Source of the DNA: Lachnospiraceae bacterium
GTDB taxonomy: Bacteria > Bacillota > Clostridia > Lachnospirales > Lachnospiraceae
Reading direction: 5' to 3'
Length of the DNA stretch: 10,717 bases
Assembly: GCA_009774585.1 (NCBI GenBank)
Contig: VSOA01000112.1
Coordinates: 1-10,717 of the forward strand
In this document: positions 1-6,453 of the stretch, one piece after another
How positions within the stretch are numbered: the stretch's first letter is position 1
How the letters are laid out: every line of letters begins with the position of its first letter
The notes under the pieces: model-generated
Databases searched by the model: none
What the model was told of the DNA's origin: nothing
The model's input: only the letters and a program-made list of their open reading frames with translations
Made by a program: the position numbers and the translations under genes

Positions 1-2234
1 CATGCCATCCGCTGGACGTATCCCTTCTGGCGGCCGACTCGGGGCACTACGATAAGAATATGGTCGATTTGCTCGTGGGAGCGTATCCGGAGACAGCGAA
101 TGAGATTCTTCTGTCGGATACGATGTCTGAGCGTCTCGGGCTGGAACAGCAGGTGGGAGCGTCCTATACCCTTAAAGTGATTGTACAAAAGGAAGAGGAG
201 CAGGTGGAAGAGGAGATTCCTATGACAGTGTGCGGCTATTATCGGAATCCGATAAGAAACTGTGCGGATATGTATGAGGAAATCTATACAGGAGAGGCAT
301 TTATTGACGCTTATAATCCGGAACTGCCTGCAGGCTACGATACGATTTATGTGAAGCTGAACAATCTGAATCCCTTGAAGTTCGGGCATGATAAAGATGA
401 AAAGCTAAGTGAACTGAATGAGGTCGTGGAAGGAAACGGGCATTCGTATAAAACCAGTGACGTGACGATCATGACGATTATTCCGATGTTTCTGATTATA
501 GTGTGCATTATGTTCTGCGGATATTTCTTTATATATAATATTTTTGATATCTCCGTTGTAAATGATATACGATTTTACGGAGAATTAAAGACAATCGGTA
601 TGTCTTCCAAGCAGCTTCGCAGCATGCTGCTATGGCAGATGAATAGAATCGCATGTTATGGAATTGCCATTGGCGGATTGGCTGGCTGTATCATCGGTCA
701 GGCGGCGTCCGGTAAGATTGTGGCATCTTTTGCGGAGAACATAGCCATGTATTATCAGCCGGCGGGGGTTGTGCCGACCTTGCTGTTAGGCGCTGTCTTT
801 GCATGGATGACGTTGTTTGTCAGTACGTTAAAGCCCTTTCGGATCGCCTGTACGATTTCACCGGTGGAAGCGGCAAGATACCGCGCCAAGAAGAAAAAGG
901 GTGTATTCTCCGTGATATCTTTTGCCCTAAGCGGTATTTTGTTTCTGGTGGTCTACACGCTGGCGATGGGCTATTCTGTAGATACGCAGGTTGACAGGCG
1001 GCATAATACGGATTTTCAGGTCAGACATAAAGGAATCCTGTGGGCGCAGAACGAGCCTTTTGAACCGATGGGCAAAGAACTGGTGGAACGGCTGCGTGAC
1101 TTGGAATTTACGGAGGATTTGCGGCTCTACTATATCGCAAGAACAAAGCCGGATTTCACGGTAATAGACGGAAATTACTTGTATCAGACAACGGCGGAGA
1201 TTGCCCCGGAGGGAGAGATTGCAAAAGACCAGATTGCTTATGTGAAGAGTACGCTTCCTGAGATGGCGGTCGAGGAAGAGGGTGTCAGACTGAATGACAG
1301 AGGGAATCTGTCGGTTGGCGTGTGTGGCATGGACGCACAGGGGCTGCAGGATGAAATGTACAGGTATACTGTTTTGGAAGGCAGTATCGATCCGGAGAAA
1401 TTTGCACAGGGAAATGAGATGGTTTATCTTCGGGCAAGCTTCGATAGAAACAAGAACCAGAGCGAGAATATGGAGTACGCGGTTCATGCCGGTGATAAGG
1501 TAAACGTGACGTTCTATGACGATGTGGCAGACCGCTATGTGGATAAGGAACTTACGGTTATGGCGGTTGTCATAAATGTGGATCCGTATGGCAGCGGTAA
1601 TGCAAACCACTCGAATATCTGGGTATCACAAGAAACCTTTCAGAGCATTTATTCTGATTATGAGAATCTTGTGGGCGCGGTTACGTTCAATGGGGCGGAC
1701 ACTATGAAAGACGGCAGAATACTTTCTGAGCGGGAAAAGCAGGAGATGGTAGAGCAGGTGTTGGAAGAAGACGGCAATTTTCAGCTTATGCTTGATTCCG
1801 TCTATCAGGAAAGAGTATACTTCTTAGAGATGAGAAGGACAATTACAGTGTTCGGGGCGTTTCTGATCGGAATCGTCGGACTCATAGGAATAGCCAATAT
1901 CATTAATACGGTGACTACAGATGTGATGGCGAGAAAGGTGGAATATGCCGCGATGCAGTCCATCGGCATGACGGGACGGCAGATGGAGCAGGATATTTTC
2001 CGCAAATATGCAGGTTATATTTTTACGGCGCTTATGCTGGCAGTTGTGATCGGCGCAGGAATTGCTTATATGGTCGGATCGGGAGTGATATTCAATTTCT
2101 CCTTGTCGGCGCTCTTGACGTCAATATTGATTTTCCTGATTTTCTCAGTAGTTCTGTGCGTGGTGATGGCAAGAATGCTGACGAAGGTAATGAACAGGAA
2201 ATCGATTGTGGAGAGACTGCGTGAAGTAGTATGA
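1..2234 (+). CDS. ABC transporter permease with two FtsX domains (5' end outside window)
   Basis: The reading frame is open from position 3, before the first in-frame ATG at 60, so the gene starts upstream and its first membrane helix and part of the first extracellular domain are missing. The visible start carries a MacB-type periplasmic-core pattern (an 'NEILLSD...LGL' segment near 98-150). Hydrophobic helices lie near 468-545, 645-704, 768-830 and 903-971. A large non-hydrophobic, presumably extracellular stretch (about 975-1835) follows, then helices near 1839-1910, 2005-2095 and 2110-2180. This is the duplicated FtsX layout of permeases that export or sense peptides and lipids with a separate ATPase. 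The two helix clusters carry the paired 'LKTIGMSSKQLR' and 'MQSIGMTGRQM' coupling segments typical of FtsX proteins. The substrate is unknown. The downstream two-component genes suggest antimicrobial-peptide or envelope-stress response. No ATPase is in view and it would be expected upstream. The family is confident; the substrate is a guess. Confidence 0.9.
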   Translation, partial: CHPLDVSLLAADSGHYDKNMVDLLVGAYPETANEILLSDTMSERLGLEQQVGASYTLKVIVQKEEEQVEEEIPMTVCGYYRNPIRNCADMYEEIYTGEAFIDAYNPELPAGYDTIYVKLNNLNPLKFGHDKDEKLSELNEVVEGNGHSYKTSDVTIMTIIPMFLIIVCIMFCGYFFIYNIFDISVVNDIRFYGELKTIGMSSKQLRSMLLWQMNRIACYGIAIGGLAGCIIGQAASGKIVASFAENIAMYYQPAGVVPTLLLGAVFAWMTLFVSTLKPFRIACTISPVEAARYRAKKKKGVFSVISFALSGILFLVVYTLAMGYSVDTQVDRRHNTDFQVRHKGILWAQNEPFEPMGKELVERLRDLEFTEDLRLYYIARTKPDFTVIDGNYLYQTTAEIAPEGEIAKDQIAYVKSTLPEMAVEEEGVRLNDRGNLSVGVCGMDAQGLQDEMYRYTVLEGSIDPEKFAQGNEMVYLRASFDRNKNQSENMEYAVHAGDKVNVTFYDDVADRYVDKELTVMAVVINVDPYGSGNANHSNIWVSQETFQSIYSDYENLVGAVTFNGADTMKDGRILSEREKQEMVEQVLEEDGNFQLMLDSVYQERVYFLEMRRTITVFGAFLIGIVGLIGIANIINTVTTDVMARKVEYAAMQSIGMTGRQMEQDIFRKYAGYIFTALMLAVVIGAGIAYMVGSGVIFNFSLSALLTSILIFLIFSVVLCVVMARMLTKVMNRKSIVERLREVV

Positions 2235-2290
2235 TGAAAAATAACGAATGTTATGAAATGAGAACGCCAAAAGGAATGGCTGGTAAATAG
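2234..2290 (+). CDS. Possible 18-codon mini-ORF between permease and response regulator
   Basis: An ATG overlaps the permease stop codon as TGATG (2232-2236) and opens an 18-codon frame, MKNNECYEMRTPKGMAGK, ending at TAG 2288-2290. It fills most of the 70-base gap before the response regulator. There is no good ribosome binding site of its own, so translation would depend on re-initiation after the permease stop. The peptide has no recognisable motif. It may keep ribosomes moving toward the regulator start, or it may be chance. Confidence 0.2.
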   Translation: MKNNECYEMRTPKGMAGK

Positions 2291-2304
2291 AAAGGTACGG
2301 AATC

Positions 2305-3054
2305 ATGGTGAATCAACACATCTTAGTGATAGAAGACGACAAGGCACTAAATGGCGGAATCGTCTTTGCATTGGAAAGGGAGAAATACATGGTTCACAGT
2401 GCGCATACGCTTGCTGAGGCAAAGAAGTGTCTGGGGCAGAAGATGAATCTGATTCTGCTGGATATCAATCTTCCCGACGGGGATGGAAGGACTTTTCTGA
2501 AGAATGTTTTATCAGAACAGCCGGTGCCTGTTCTTCTGCTGACGGCAAGGAATTCAGAAACGGATATGCTGAAGGGATTTGAGGCCGGCTGTGACGATTA
2601 TATTACGAAGCCTTTTTCCATGCCGGTACTGCTTATGAAGATTGCAGCGGTGCTAAAACGTAGTGAAGGGGCGTCAAGTCAGCTTTATGTAAGTAGTGAT
2701 CTCGTGTATGATTTTGAGAAAAAAAGCCTGACGAGACATGGCGCGGAGGTGGAACTGACTGCATTGGAGTGCAGATTGCTTGAGTTTTTCCTGCATAACA
2801 GGGGCAATGTGCTGACCAGAGATATGCTGCTTGAACGGATTTGGGACGCGGACGAACGATTTGTGGAGAATCGGACGCTCAACGTTACGATCCGCAGACT
2901 GCGTATGAAAGTGGAGGAGAACCCGGAGCAGCCGGAGCATATCAAAACCGTATTCGGCATGGGTTATAAATGGGAGGACAGCGTGAATGAAAATACCATT
3001 CACGCGGAAGAACCGTTCGCAGAGCGGACTTGCTGCAAGCAGCATTCTTCCTAG
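2305..3054 (+). CDS. OmpR-family two-component response regulator
   Basis: This is a cytoplasmic DNA-binding regulator of 249 residues. The receiver domain (about 5-118) has the acidic pocket E10-D11-D12, phospho-acceptor D53 in 'LLLDINLPDGDG', T80 and K102. The winged-helix output domain (about 128-225) has the usual 'TALECRLLEFF...RGNVLTRDMLLERIW' and 'VTIRRLRMKVE...IKTVFGMGYKW' pattern. The start at ATG 2305 gives the normal N-terminus, with a modest AAAGG (2291-2295) nine bases upstream. The family normally ends just after 'GYKWED'. Here about 24 more residues follow, including a Cys-Cys pair near 243-244, so the tail is unusual. The cognate kinase starts 41 bases downstream, and the pair probably controls the adjacent permease operon. 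All phosphorylation residues are intact, so the protein should be functional. Confidence 0.95.
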   Translation: MVNQHILVIEDDKALNGGIVFALEREKYMVHSAHTLAEAKKCLGQKMNLILLDINLPDGDGRTFLKNVLSEQPVPVLLLTARNSETDMLKGFEAGCDDYITKPFSMPVLLMKIAAVLKRSEGASSQLYVSSDLVYDFEKKSLTRHGAEVELTALECRLLEFFLHNRGNVLTRDMLLERIWDADERFVENRTLNVTIRRLRMKVEENPEQPEHIKTVFGMGYKWEDSVNENTIHAEEPFAERTCCKQHSS

Positions 3055-3062
3055 TATATTGA

Positions 3063-3081
3063 GATTCCGCAAAGCGGAATC
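3063..3081 (+). promoter_or_regulatory. Perfect hairpin between regulator and kinase
   Basis: GATTCCGC (3063-3070) and GCGGAATC (3074-3081) pair perfectly over 8 bp around an AAA loop. The hairpin starts 8 bases after the regulator stop codon and ends 2 bases before the kinase ribosome binding site GGGGAGG (3084-3090). No T-run follows, so it is not an obvious intrinsic terminator. Its position suggests an RNA structure that tunes kinase translation or protects a processed mRNA end; that role is inferred. Confidence 0.5.
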
Positions 3082-3095
3082 ATGGGGAGGTTATC

Positions 3096-4178
3096 ATGAA
3101 GCGGGGATTTCTATATCAATTACGCCAAGATACGGATATGATGTGGAAAGGCGGTATGGGCATAATGCTCATACTGCTTTTGCTGTGCTTGGGGGTCATG
3201 GGGCTGGCAGGGGAGGAAGTCAGTTTCCCTGACAGGGCGAATCTGTGTATCAAGCTGATGGCGGGGTACGGCATAGTGACAGCCGTGGTATGGACGGGAG
3301 TATATTTTGCGATTGTAAGGAGCGTGAGAGATACGCTTTATAGATTCAGCGATTTTTTGGAGTGCCTGACGGACGGACAGCCGGAGACGGTATTTCCGGT
3401 GGCGGAGGATACGATTCTGTCGAGACTGCAGAAACAGCTTATACAGCTATATGATATACTGCATTTCTATGAGGAACGCGAGAAGAAAATACGCAGGCAG
3501 CTTGACGAAAATATCGGCGATCTTGTACATCAGCTTAACACGCCGATTACAAATATCGGGATTTATGCGGGATTTCTGGAGAGAGACGATCTGACTGCGG
3601 AGGAAAGGAAGCGGTTTACAAAGTGTCTGGAAGAACAGGCGCAGAAACTGTCATGGCTGGGAGATAGTTTCTCTAAGATATCCCGTCTGGAAATGGGAAT
3701 TATACGATTGAAACCGGAGCGGCAGAAGTTGCAGCCGATTATCCTGCATGCCGTGGGACAGATTACGGAGAAGGCTCGGCAAAAAGGAATTGACGTCGTG
3801 TTAAAAGGCGCTGTGCAGGAGGAAGTGACCGCGGACGGCAAATGGACGGCGGAGGCGGTTTTCAATATGCTGGACAATGCGGTAAAGTATGGAGATGAGG
3901 ACAGTGAAATTGAGATCGAGGCGGTGAATATGACTAATTATGTTGGTGTTGCCGTAAGAAACAGAGGGACAGCTATTGACGAGGAGGAATATCACCGGCT
4001 TTTCAAGCGCTTTTACAGGGGAAAAGGAAGCGGGATGACAGAAGGATCCGGTCTTGGGCTGTATATCGTGCGAAAAATTCTGGAGGAGGAGAAGGGATAC
4101 GTTACGGTGGGGAAAACTCATGACGGGCGGACGGAGTTTGTGATGTACCTGTATCAGGGAGCGTGCAAGGATGAATAG
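3096..4178 (+). CDS. Sensor histidine kinase with minimal extracellular loop (Bce-like)
   Basis: This is a 360-residue membrane kinase. Two helices (about 22-39 and 55-74) are separated by only about 15 residues, so there is almost no outside sensor domain. The family knowledge is that such intramembrane-sensing kinases often take their signal from a partner ABC transporter, here probably the permease upstream. The phospho-accepting H145 lies in 'LVHQLNTPITNI', with Gln at +1 where Asp or Glu is usual and Thr149 retained at +4. The ATPase domain has the N box (N257 and N261 in 'NMLDNAVKYG'), a divergent G1 box 'VRNRGTAI' (288-294 region; Asn289 for the usual Asp, Ala293 for Gly), the F box 'LFKRFYRG' and an intact G2 'GSGLGLYIV' (317-325). 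GGGGAGG lies five bases before the ATG, which fixes the start. It pairs with the response regulator just upstream. Confidence 0.93.
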   Translation: MKRGFLYQLRQDTDMMWKGGMGIMLILLLLCLGVMGLAGEEVSFPDRANLCIKLMAGYGIVTAVVWTGVYFAIVRSVRDTLYRFSDFLECLTDGQPETVFPVAEDTILSRLQKQLIQLYDILHFYEEREKKIRRQLDENIGDLVHQLNTPITNIGIYAGFLERDDLTAEERKRFTKCLEEQAQKLSWLGDSFSKISRLEMGIIRLKPERQKLQPIILHAVGQITEKARQKGIDVVLKGAVQEEVTADGKWTAEAVFNMLDNAVKYGDEDSEIEIEAVNMTNYVGVAVRNRGTAIDEEEYHRLFKRFYRGKGSGMTEGSGLGLYIVRKILEEEKGYVTVGKTHDGRTEFVMYLYQGACKDE

Positions 4179-4219
4179 TGACTAACGATACCGTAAAATA
4201 GACAATGTGTTCCGTAAGG

Positions 4220-4249
4220 TTGGATTCTTCTAACCACTTCTGATATAAT
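4220..4249 (+). promoter_or_regulatory. Extended -10 promoter for the diguanylate cyclase gene
   Basis: TGATATAAT (4241-4249) is a perfect extended -10 element (TGn plus TATAAT). The -35 is weak: TTGGAT at 4220-4225 with an 18-bp spacer, or TGGATT at 4221-4226 with 17. Transcription would start near 4256, giving a leader of about 90 bases before ATG 4348. A direct repeat CCGTAA at 4191-4196 and 4212-4217, 21 bp apart, lies just upstream of the -35 and could be a regulator site. The promoter makes the cyclase gene independent of the two-component operon. Confidence 0.6.
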
Positions 4250-4251
4250 AA

Positions 4252-4325
4252 ATGCAAGGTAGAAAGCTTGCATCGGCAAGGAATGAGACTTTGCATCGGC
4301 AAGATAAAGACTTTGTATCAGCAGG
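4252..4325 (+). repeat. Three imperfect 22-23-bp tandem repeats with small hairpins in the leader
   Basis: TTGCATCGGCAAG occurs at 4268-4280 and exactly again at 4291-4303, and a degenerate copy, TTGTATCAGCAGG, is at 4313-4325. The spacings are 23 and 22 bases. Copy 1 can form CTTGC/GCAAG around ATCG, and copy 2 can form TTGC/GCAA around the same loop. Upstream, ATGCAAG (4252-4258) pairs perfectly with CTTGCAT (4267-4273), which excludes the copy 1 hairpin. The repeats fill the presumed 5' leader between promoter and start codon. No known riboswitch class is recognised. Confidence 0.6.
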
Positions 4326-4347
4326 TTAGAGAGGAAAAGTATAGATT

Positions 4348-5709
4348 ATGGAACAGGAAACATTAACGGATCAGAATTGGCCTGTATCAAGGCTGTGGGA
4401 ATTCTATGAGGAGATGAATGAGATTGTATATGTCGTGGACATGGACAGCCATGAACTGGTTTATATGAACAGGAAGGCAAGGGATGTGTACGGCGTAGAC
4501 AGCATGGAAGAGATTAAAGACCGGAAATGTTATGAAGTGATATCGGGAAGTTCTATGCCCTGTGCGGCATGTAATCCGGAGAAACTGGCAGCGGGAGCGT
4601 TTCATGAAAAAGTCCGGTATCATCCGGTTATCAAGAAAAAACTGGCGTTAAAAGATACGGTGATTGAGGATTCGGGAAAAAGATACCGTTTTGAACTGGC
4701 GGTAGATTTGGGCGCATGGGAGCAGCAGAACATAGGATATGAAGCCAATGAAGATATGGTCAATGAGGGACTCAGGCTTTCTCTTGTAGAGCACACACCA
4801 GAGAAATCAATAGCTGTTTTGCTGGAATATCTGGGACAGTCACTTAGCAGTGAAAGAGTTTATATTTTTGAAGAGACCGATCATGAGACGGTAAAGAATA
4901 CCTATGAATGGTGTGCCAGCGACGTGATTCCGCAGAAAGAGAATCTGCAGGACGTACCGCTTGAAGTGGTAAGCATGTGGTATCATAGATTTTCCAAGGG
5001 CGACAGCGTTATCATCAAAAACGTGGAACTTGTTAAGGAAAACGATCCCGTGGTATACGAATATTTGACACCGCAGAATATCAGTTCGCTGGTGATTAGT
5101 CCGCTCGTCAACGAGGGTAAAATCATCGGATTCTATGGAGTGGATAATCCGCCGGAGAAATTTCTGGAACATATTACAACGCTGCTGCAGATATTGGGGC
5201 ACTTCTTTGTGTCGCTTATTCATAGAAGAAACCATGTACGCCGTCTGGAGGAACTATGCTTCGAGGACCAGCTGACGGGAATCGGCAACAGACATGCGGT
5301 TCATGATTATTTCGCTACAATAGATCCTAATCAAAGTGTGGGAATTTTGTACTGTGATGTGATGGGACTTAAAAAGATGAATGACAGTATGGGACATAGA
5401 GCAGGGGATCAACTGCTTATTCGCTCAAGCGAGTGTCTCCAGAGAGTATTTAAAGAATATGAGTTGTTCCGCGTGGGTGGAGATGAATTCCTTGCGGTAT
5501 GCGCAGGGATTGACGAGCAGGAGCTTTACGCGAGAATTGAGAAACTGAAGTGTGATATGAAAGAGCACAATGCTCCCATGGCGCTGGGGTGCGTCTGGCG
5601 CGCTGACGGCAAAGAGCAGATGGATAAACTGCTTACACTTGCGGACGACAAGATGTATGAGAACAAGAGGCAGCTTTATGCAACGGAGTATAAAGAAATG
5701 ATGCGATAA
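4348..5709 (+). CDS. PAS-GAF-GGDEF diguanylate cyclase
   Basis: This 453-residue protein has no signal peptide or membrane helix and so should be cytoplasmic. It is predicted to make cyclic di-GMP from two GTP. An N-terminal PAS domain (about 15-125) contains C61 and the pair C72-x-x-C75 in 'MPCAACNPEKL', a cysteine pattern I recall from clostridial PAS-GGDEF proteins. A GAF-like domain follows (about 150-292, with 'SSLVISPLVNEGKIIGFYGVD'). The GGDEF domain (about 300-450) has 'DQLTGIGNRHA', the metal-binding D337 in 'YCDVMGLKKMND', 'GHRAGDQLL' and an intact GGDEF at 377-381, so catalysis is expected. The RxxD product-inhibition site that normally precedes GGDEF is absent. The signal is unknown. 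The gene has its own promoter and a repeat-rich leader, so it is probably not cotranscribed only with the two-component genes. Confidence 0.92.
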   Translation: MEQETLTDQNWPVSRLWEFYEEMNEIVYVVDMDSHELVYMNRKARDVYGVDSMEEIKDRKCYEVISGSSMPCAACNPEKLAAGAFHEKVRYHPVIKKKLALKDTVIEDSGKRYRFELAVDLGAWEQQNIGYEANEDMVNEGLRLSLVEHTPEKSIAVLLEYLGQSLSSERVYIFEETDHETVKNTYEWCASDVIPQKENLQDVPLEVVSMWYHRFSKGDSVIIKNVELVKENDPVVYEYLTPQNISSLVISPLVNEGKIIGFYGVDNPPEKFLEHITTLLQILGHFFVSLIHRRNHVRRLEELCFEDQLTGIGNRHAVHDYFATIDPNQSVGILYCDVMGLKKMNDSMGHRAGDQLLIRSSECLQRVFKEYELFRVGGDEFLAVCAGIDEQELYARIEKLKCDMKEHNAPMALGCVWRADGKEQMDKLLTLADDKMYENKRQLYATEYKEMMR

Positions 5710-5767
5710 TCAGGAACGATACATAGCCTGAGAGAATGTATAAGATGACATCGCCGGGGAGCAAGTA

Positions 5768-5821
5768 ATGTCAGAAATGACGTCAGAGGCGGCAGGGGAT
5801 TGGAGTACGGTAAAGACATGA
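5768..5821 (+). CDS. Possible 17-codon leader ORF coupled to nth
   Basis: ATG 5768 is preceded by GGGGAG (5756-5761) with an ideal 6-base gap, a better ribosome binding site than nth itself has. The frame encodes MSEMTSEAAGDWSTVKT and ends at TGA 5819-5821, overlapping the nth start as ATGA. This is the classic layout of translational coupling. The peptide matches nothing I recognise, so either it serves as a translation leader or the good site is accidental. Confidence 0.35.
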   Translation: MSEMTSEAAGDWSTVKT

Positions 5822-6453
5822 GAAAAAAGGAATTGGCGCTGGAAGTGATAGAGAGGTTGAAAAGAGAATATCCTGATGCGGGATGTTCTCTGGAATACGA
5901 TCAGGCGTGGAAACTGCTTGTCAGCGTGCGGCTGGCAGCGCAGTGTACCGATGCGAGAGTCAATGTGGTGGTTGAGAAATTGTATGACAAATATCCGGAT
6001 GTTGCATCGCTCGCCGCAGCGCCGGTAGAAGAAATCGAGAAAATCGTGCATCCGTGCGGATTGGGAAACAGTAAAGCCAGAGACATCAGCGCTTGTATGA
6101 AGATGCTGCAGGAGGAATATGGCGGCGGAGTGCCGGATGATTTCGATAAACTGCTCAAGCTGCCCGGCGTAGGAAGGAAAAGCGCCAATCTGATCATGGG
6201 AGATGTGTTCGGTAAACCTGCCATTGTGACAGATACCCATTGTATTCGTCTGTGCAACAGAATCGGACTGGTAGATAATATCAAAGAGCCGAAAAAAGTG
6301 GAGATGGCGTTATGGAAAATCATTCCACCGGAGGAGGGAAGCGATTTCTGTCATAGGCTTGTCTGGCACGGCAGAGAGGTCTGCACAGCCAGAACCAAAC
6401 CATATTGCGACAAATGCTGCCTGCAGGACATCTGTAAGCGGCAGGGAGTCTAA
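5818..6453 (+). CDS. nth: Endonuclease III (DNA glycosylase/AP lyase)
   Basis: This base-excision repair enzyme removes oxidised pyrimidines and cleaves the abasic site by beta-elimination. The helix-hairpin-helix 'KLPGVGRKSANL' carries the catalytic Lys121, followed by Asp139 in 'VTDTHCIRLCNRIGL'. Q42 in 'AAQCTDARVN' matches the conserved substrate-pocket segment. Four C-terminal cysteines (189, 197, 200, 206) would bind a [4Fe-4S] cluster, but the first spacing is seven residues instead of the usual six. Starting at ATG 5818 gives 211 residues, the same length as E. coli Nth. An in-frame TTG at 5800 would add six residues, but its purine-rich tract touches the codon directly, so it is less likely. 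A weak GGAG (5802-5805) lies 12 bases before the ATG, so coupling to the small ORF upstream may drive translation. The stop overlaps the convergent AraC gene. Confidence 0.95.
   Translation: MRKKELALEVIERLKREYPDAGCSLEYDQAWKLLVSVRLAAQCTDARVNVVVEKLYDKYPDVASLAAAPVEEIEKIVHPCGLGNSKARDISACMKMLQEEYGGGVPDDFDKLLKLPGVGRKSANLIMGDVFGKPAIVTDTHCIRLCNRIGLVDNIKEPKKVEMALWKIIPPEEGSDFCHRLVWHGREVCTARTKPYCDKCCLQDICKRQGV

Noticed and set aside
927..1610. A 227-codon minus-strand frame inside the permease gene
   Set aside because: The permease frame on the plus strand is clearly real. The reverse frame has no domain pattern and its composition is that of a shadow.
2987..3232. An 81-codon plus-strand frame with GGGAGG nine bases upstream, overlapping the regulator end and kinase start
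   Set aside because: The GGGAGG encodes the regulator's Trp-Glu-Asp, two-thirds of the frame runs out of phase inside the kinase, and the peptide looks like no protein family.
3563..4302. Minus-strand frames overlapping the kinase and the cyclase leader
   Set aside because: No ribosome binding sites or protein-like patterns; they mirror the kinase coding sequence.
5710..5731. TCAGG/CCTGA inverted repeat after the cyclase gene as a terminator
   Set aside because: The stem is only 5 bp with a 12-base loop and no T-run.
5778..5785. Palindrome TGACGTCA in front of nth
   Set aside because: Eight-base palindromes are expected by chance and no second copy or regulator context is seen.
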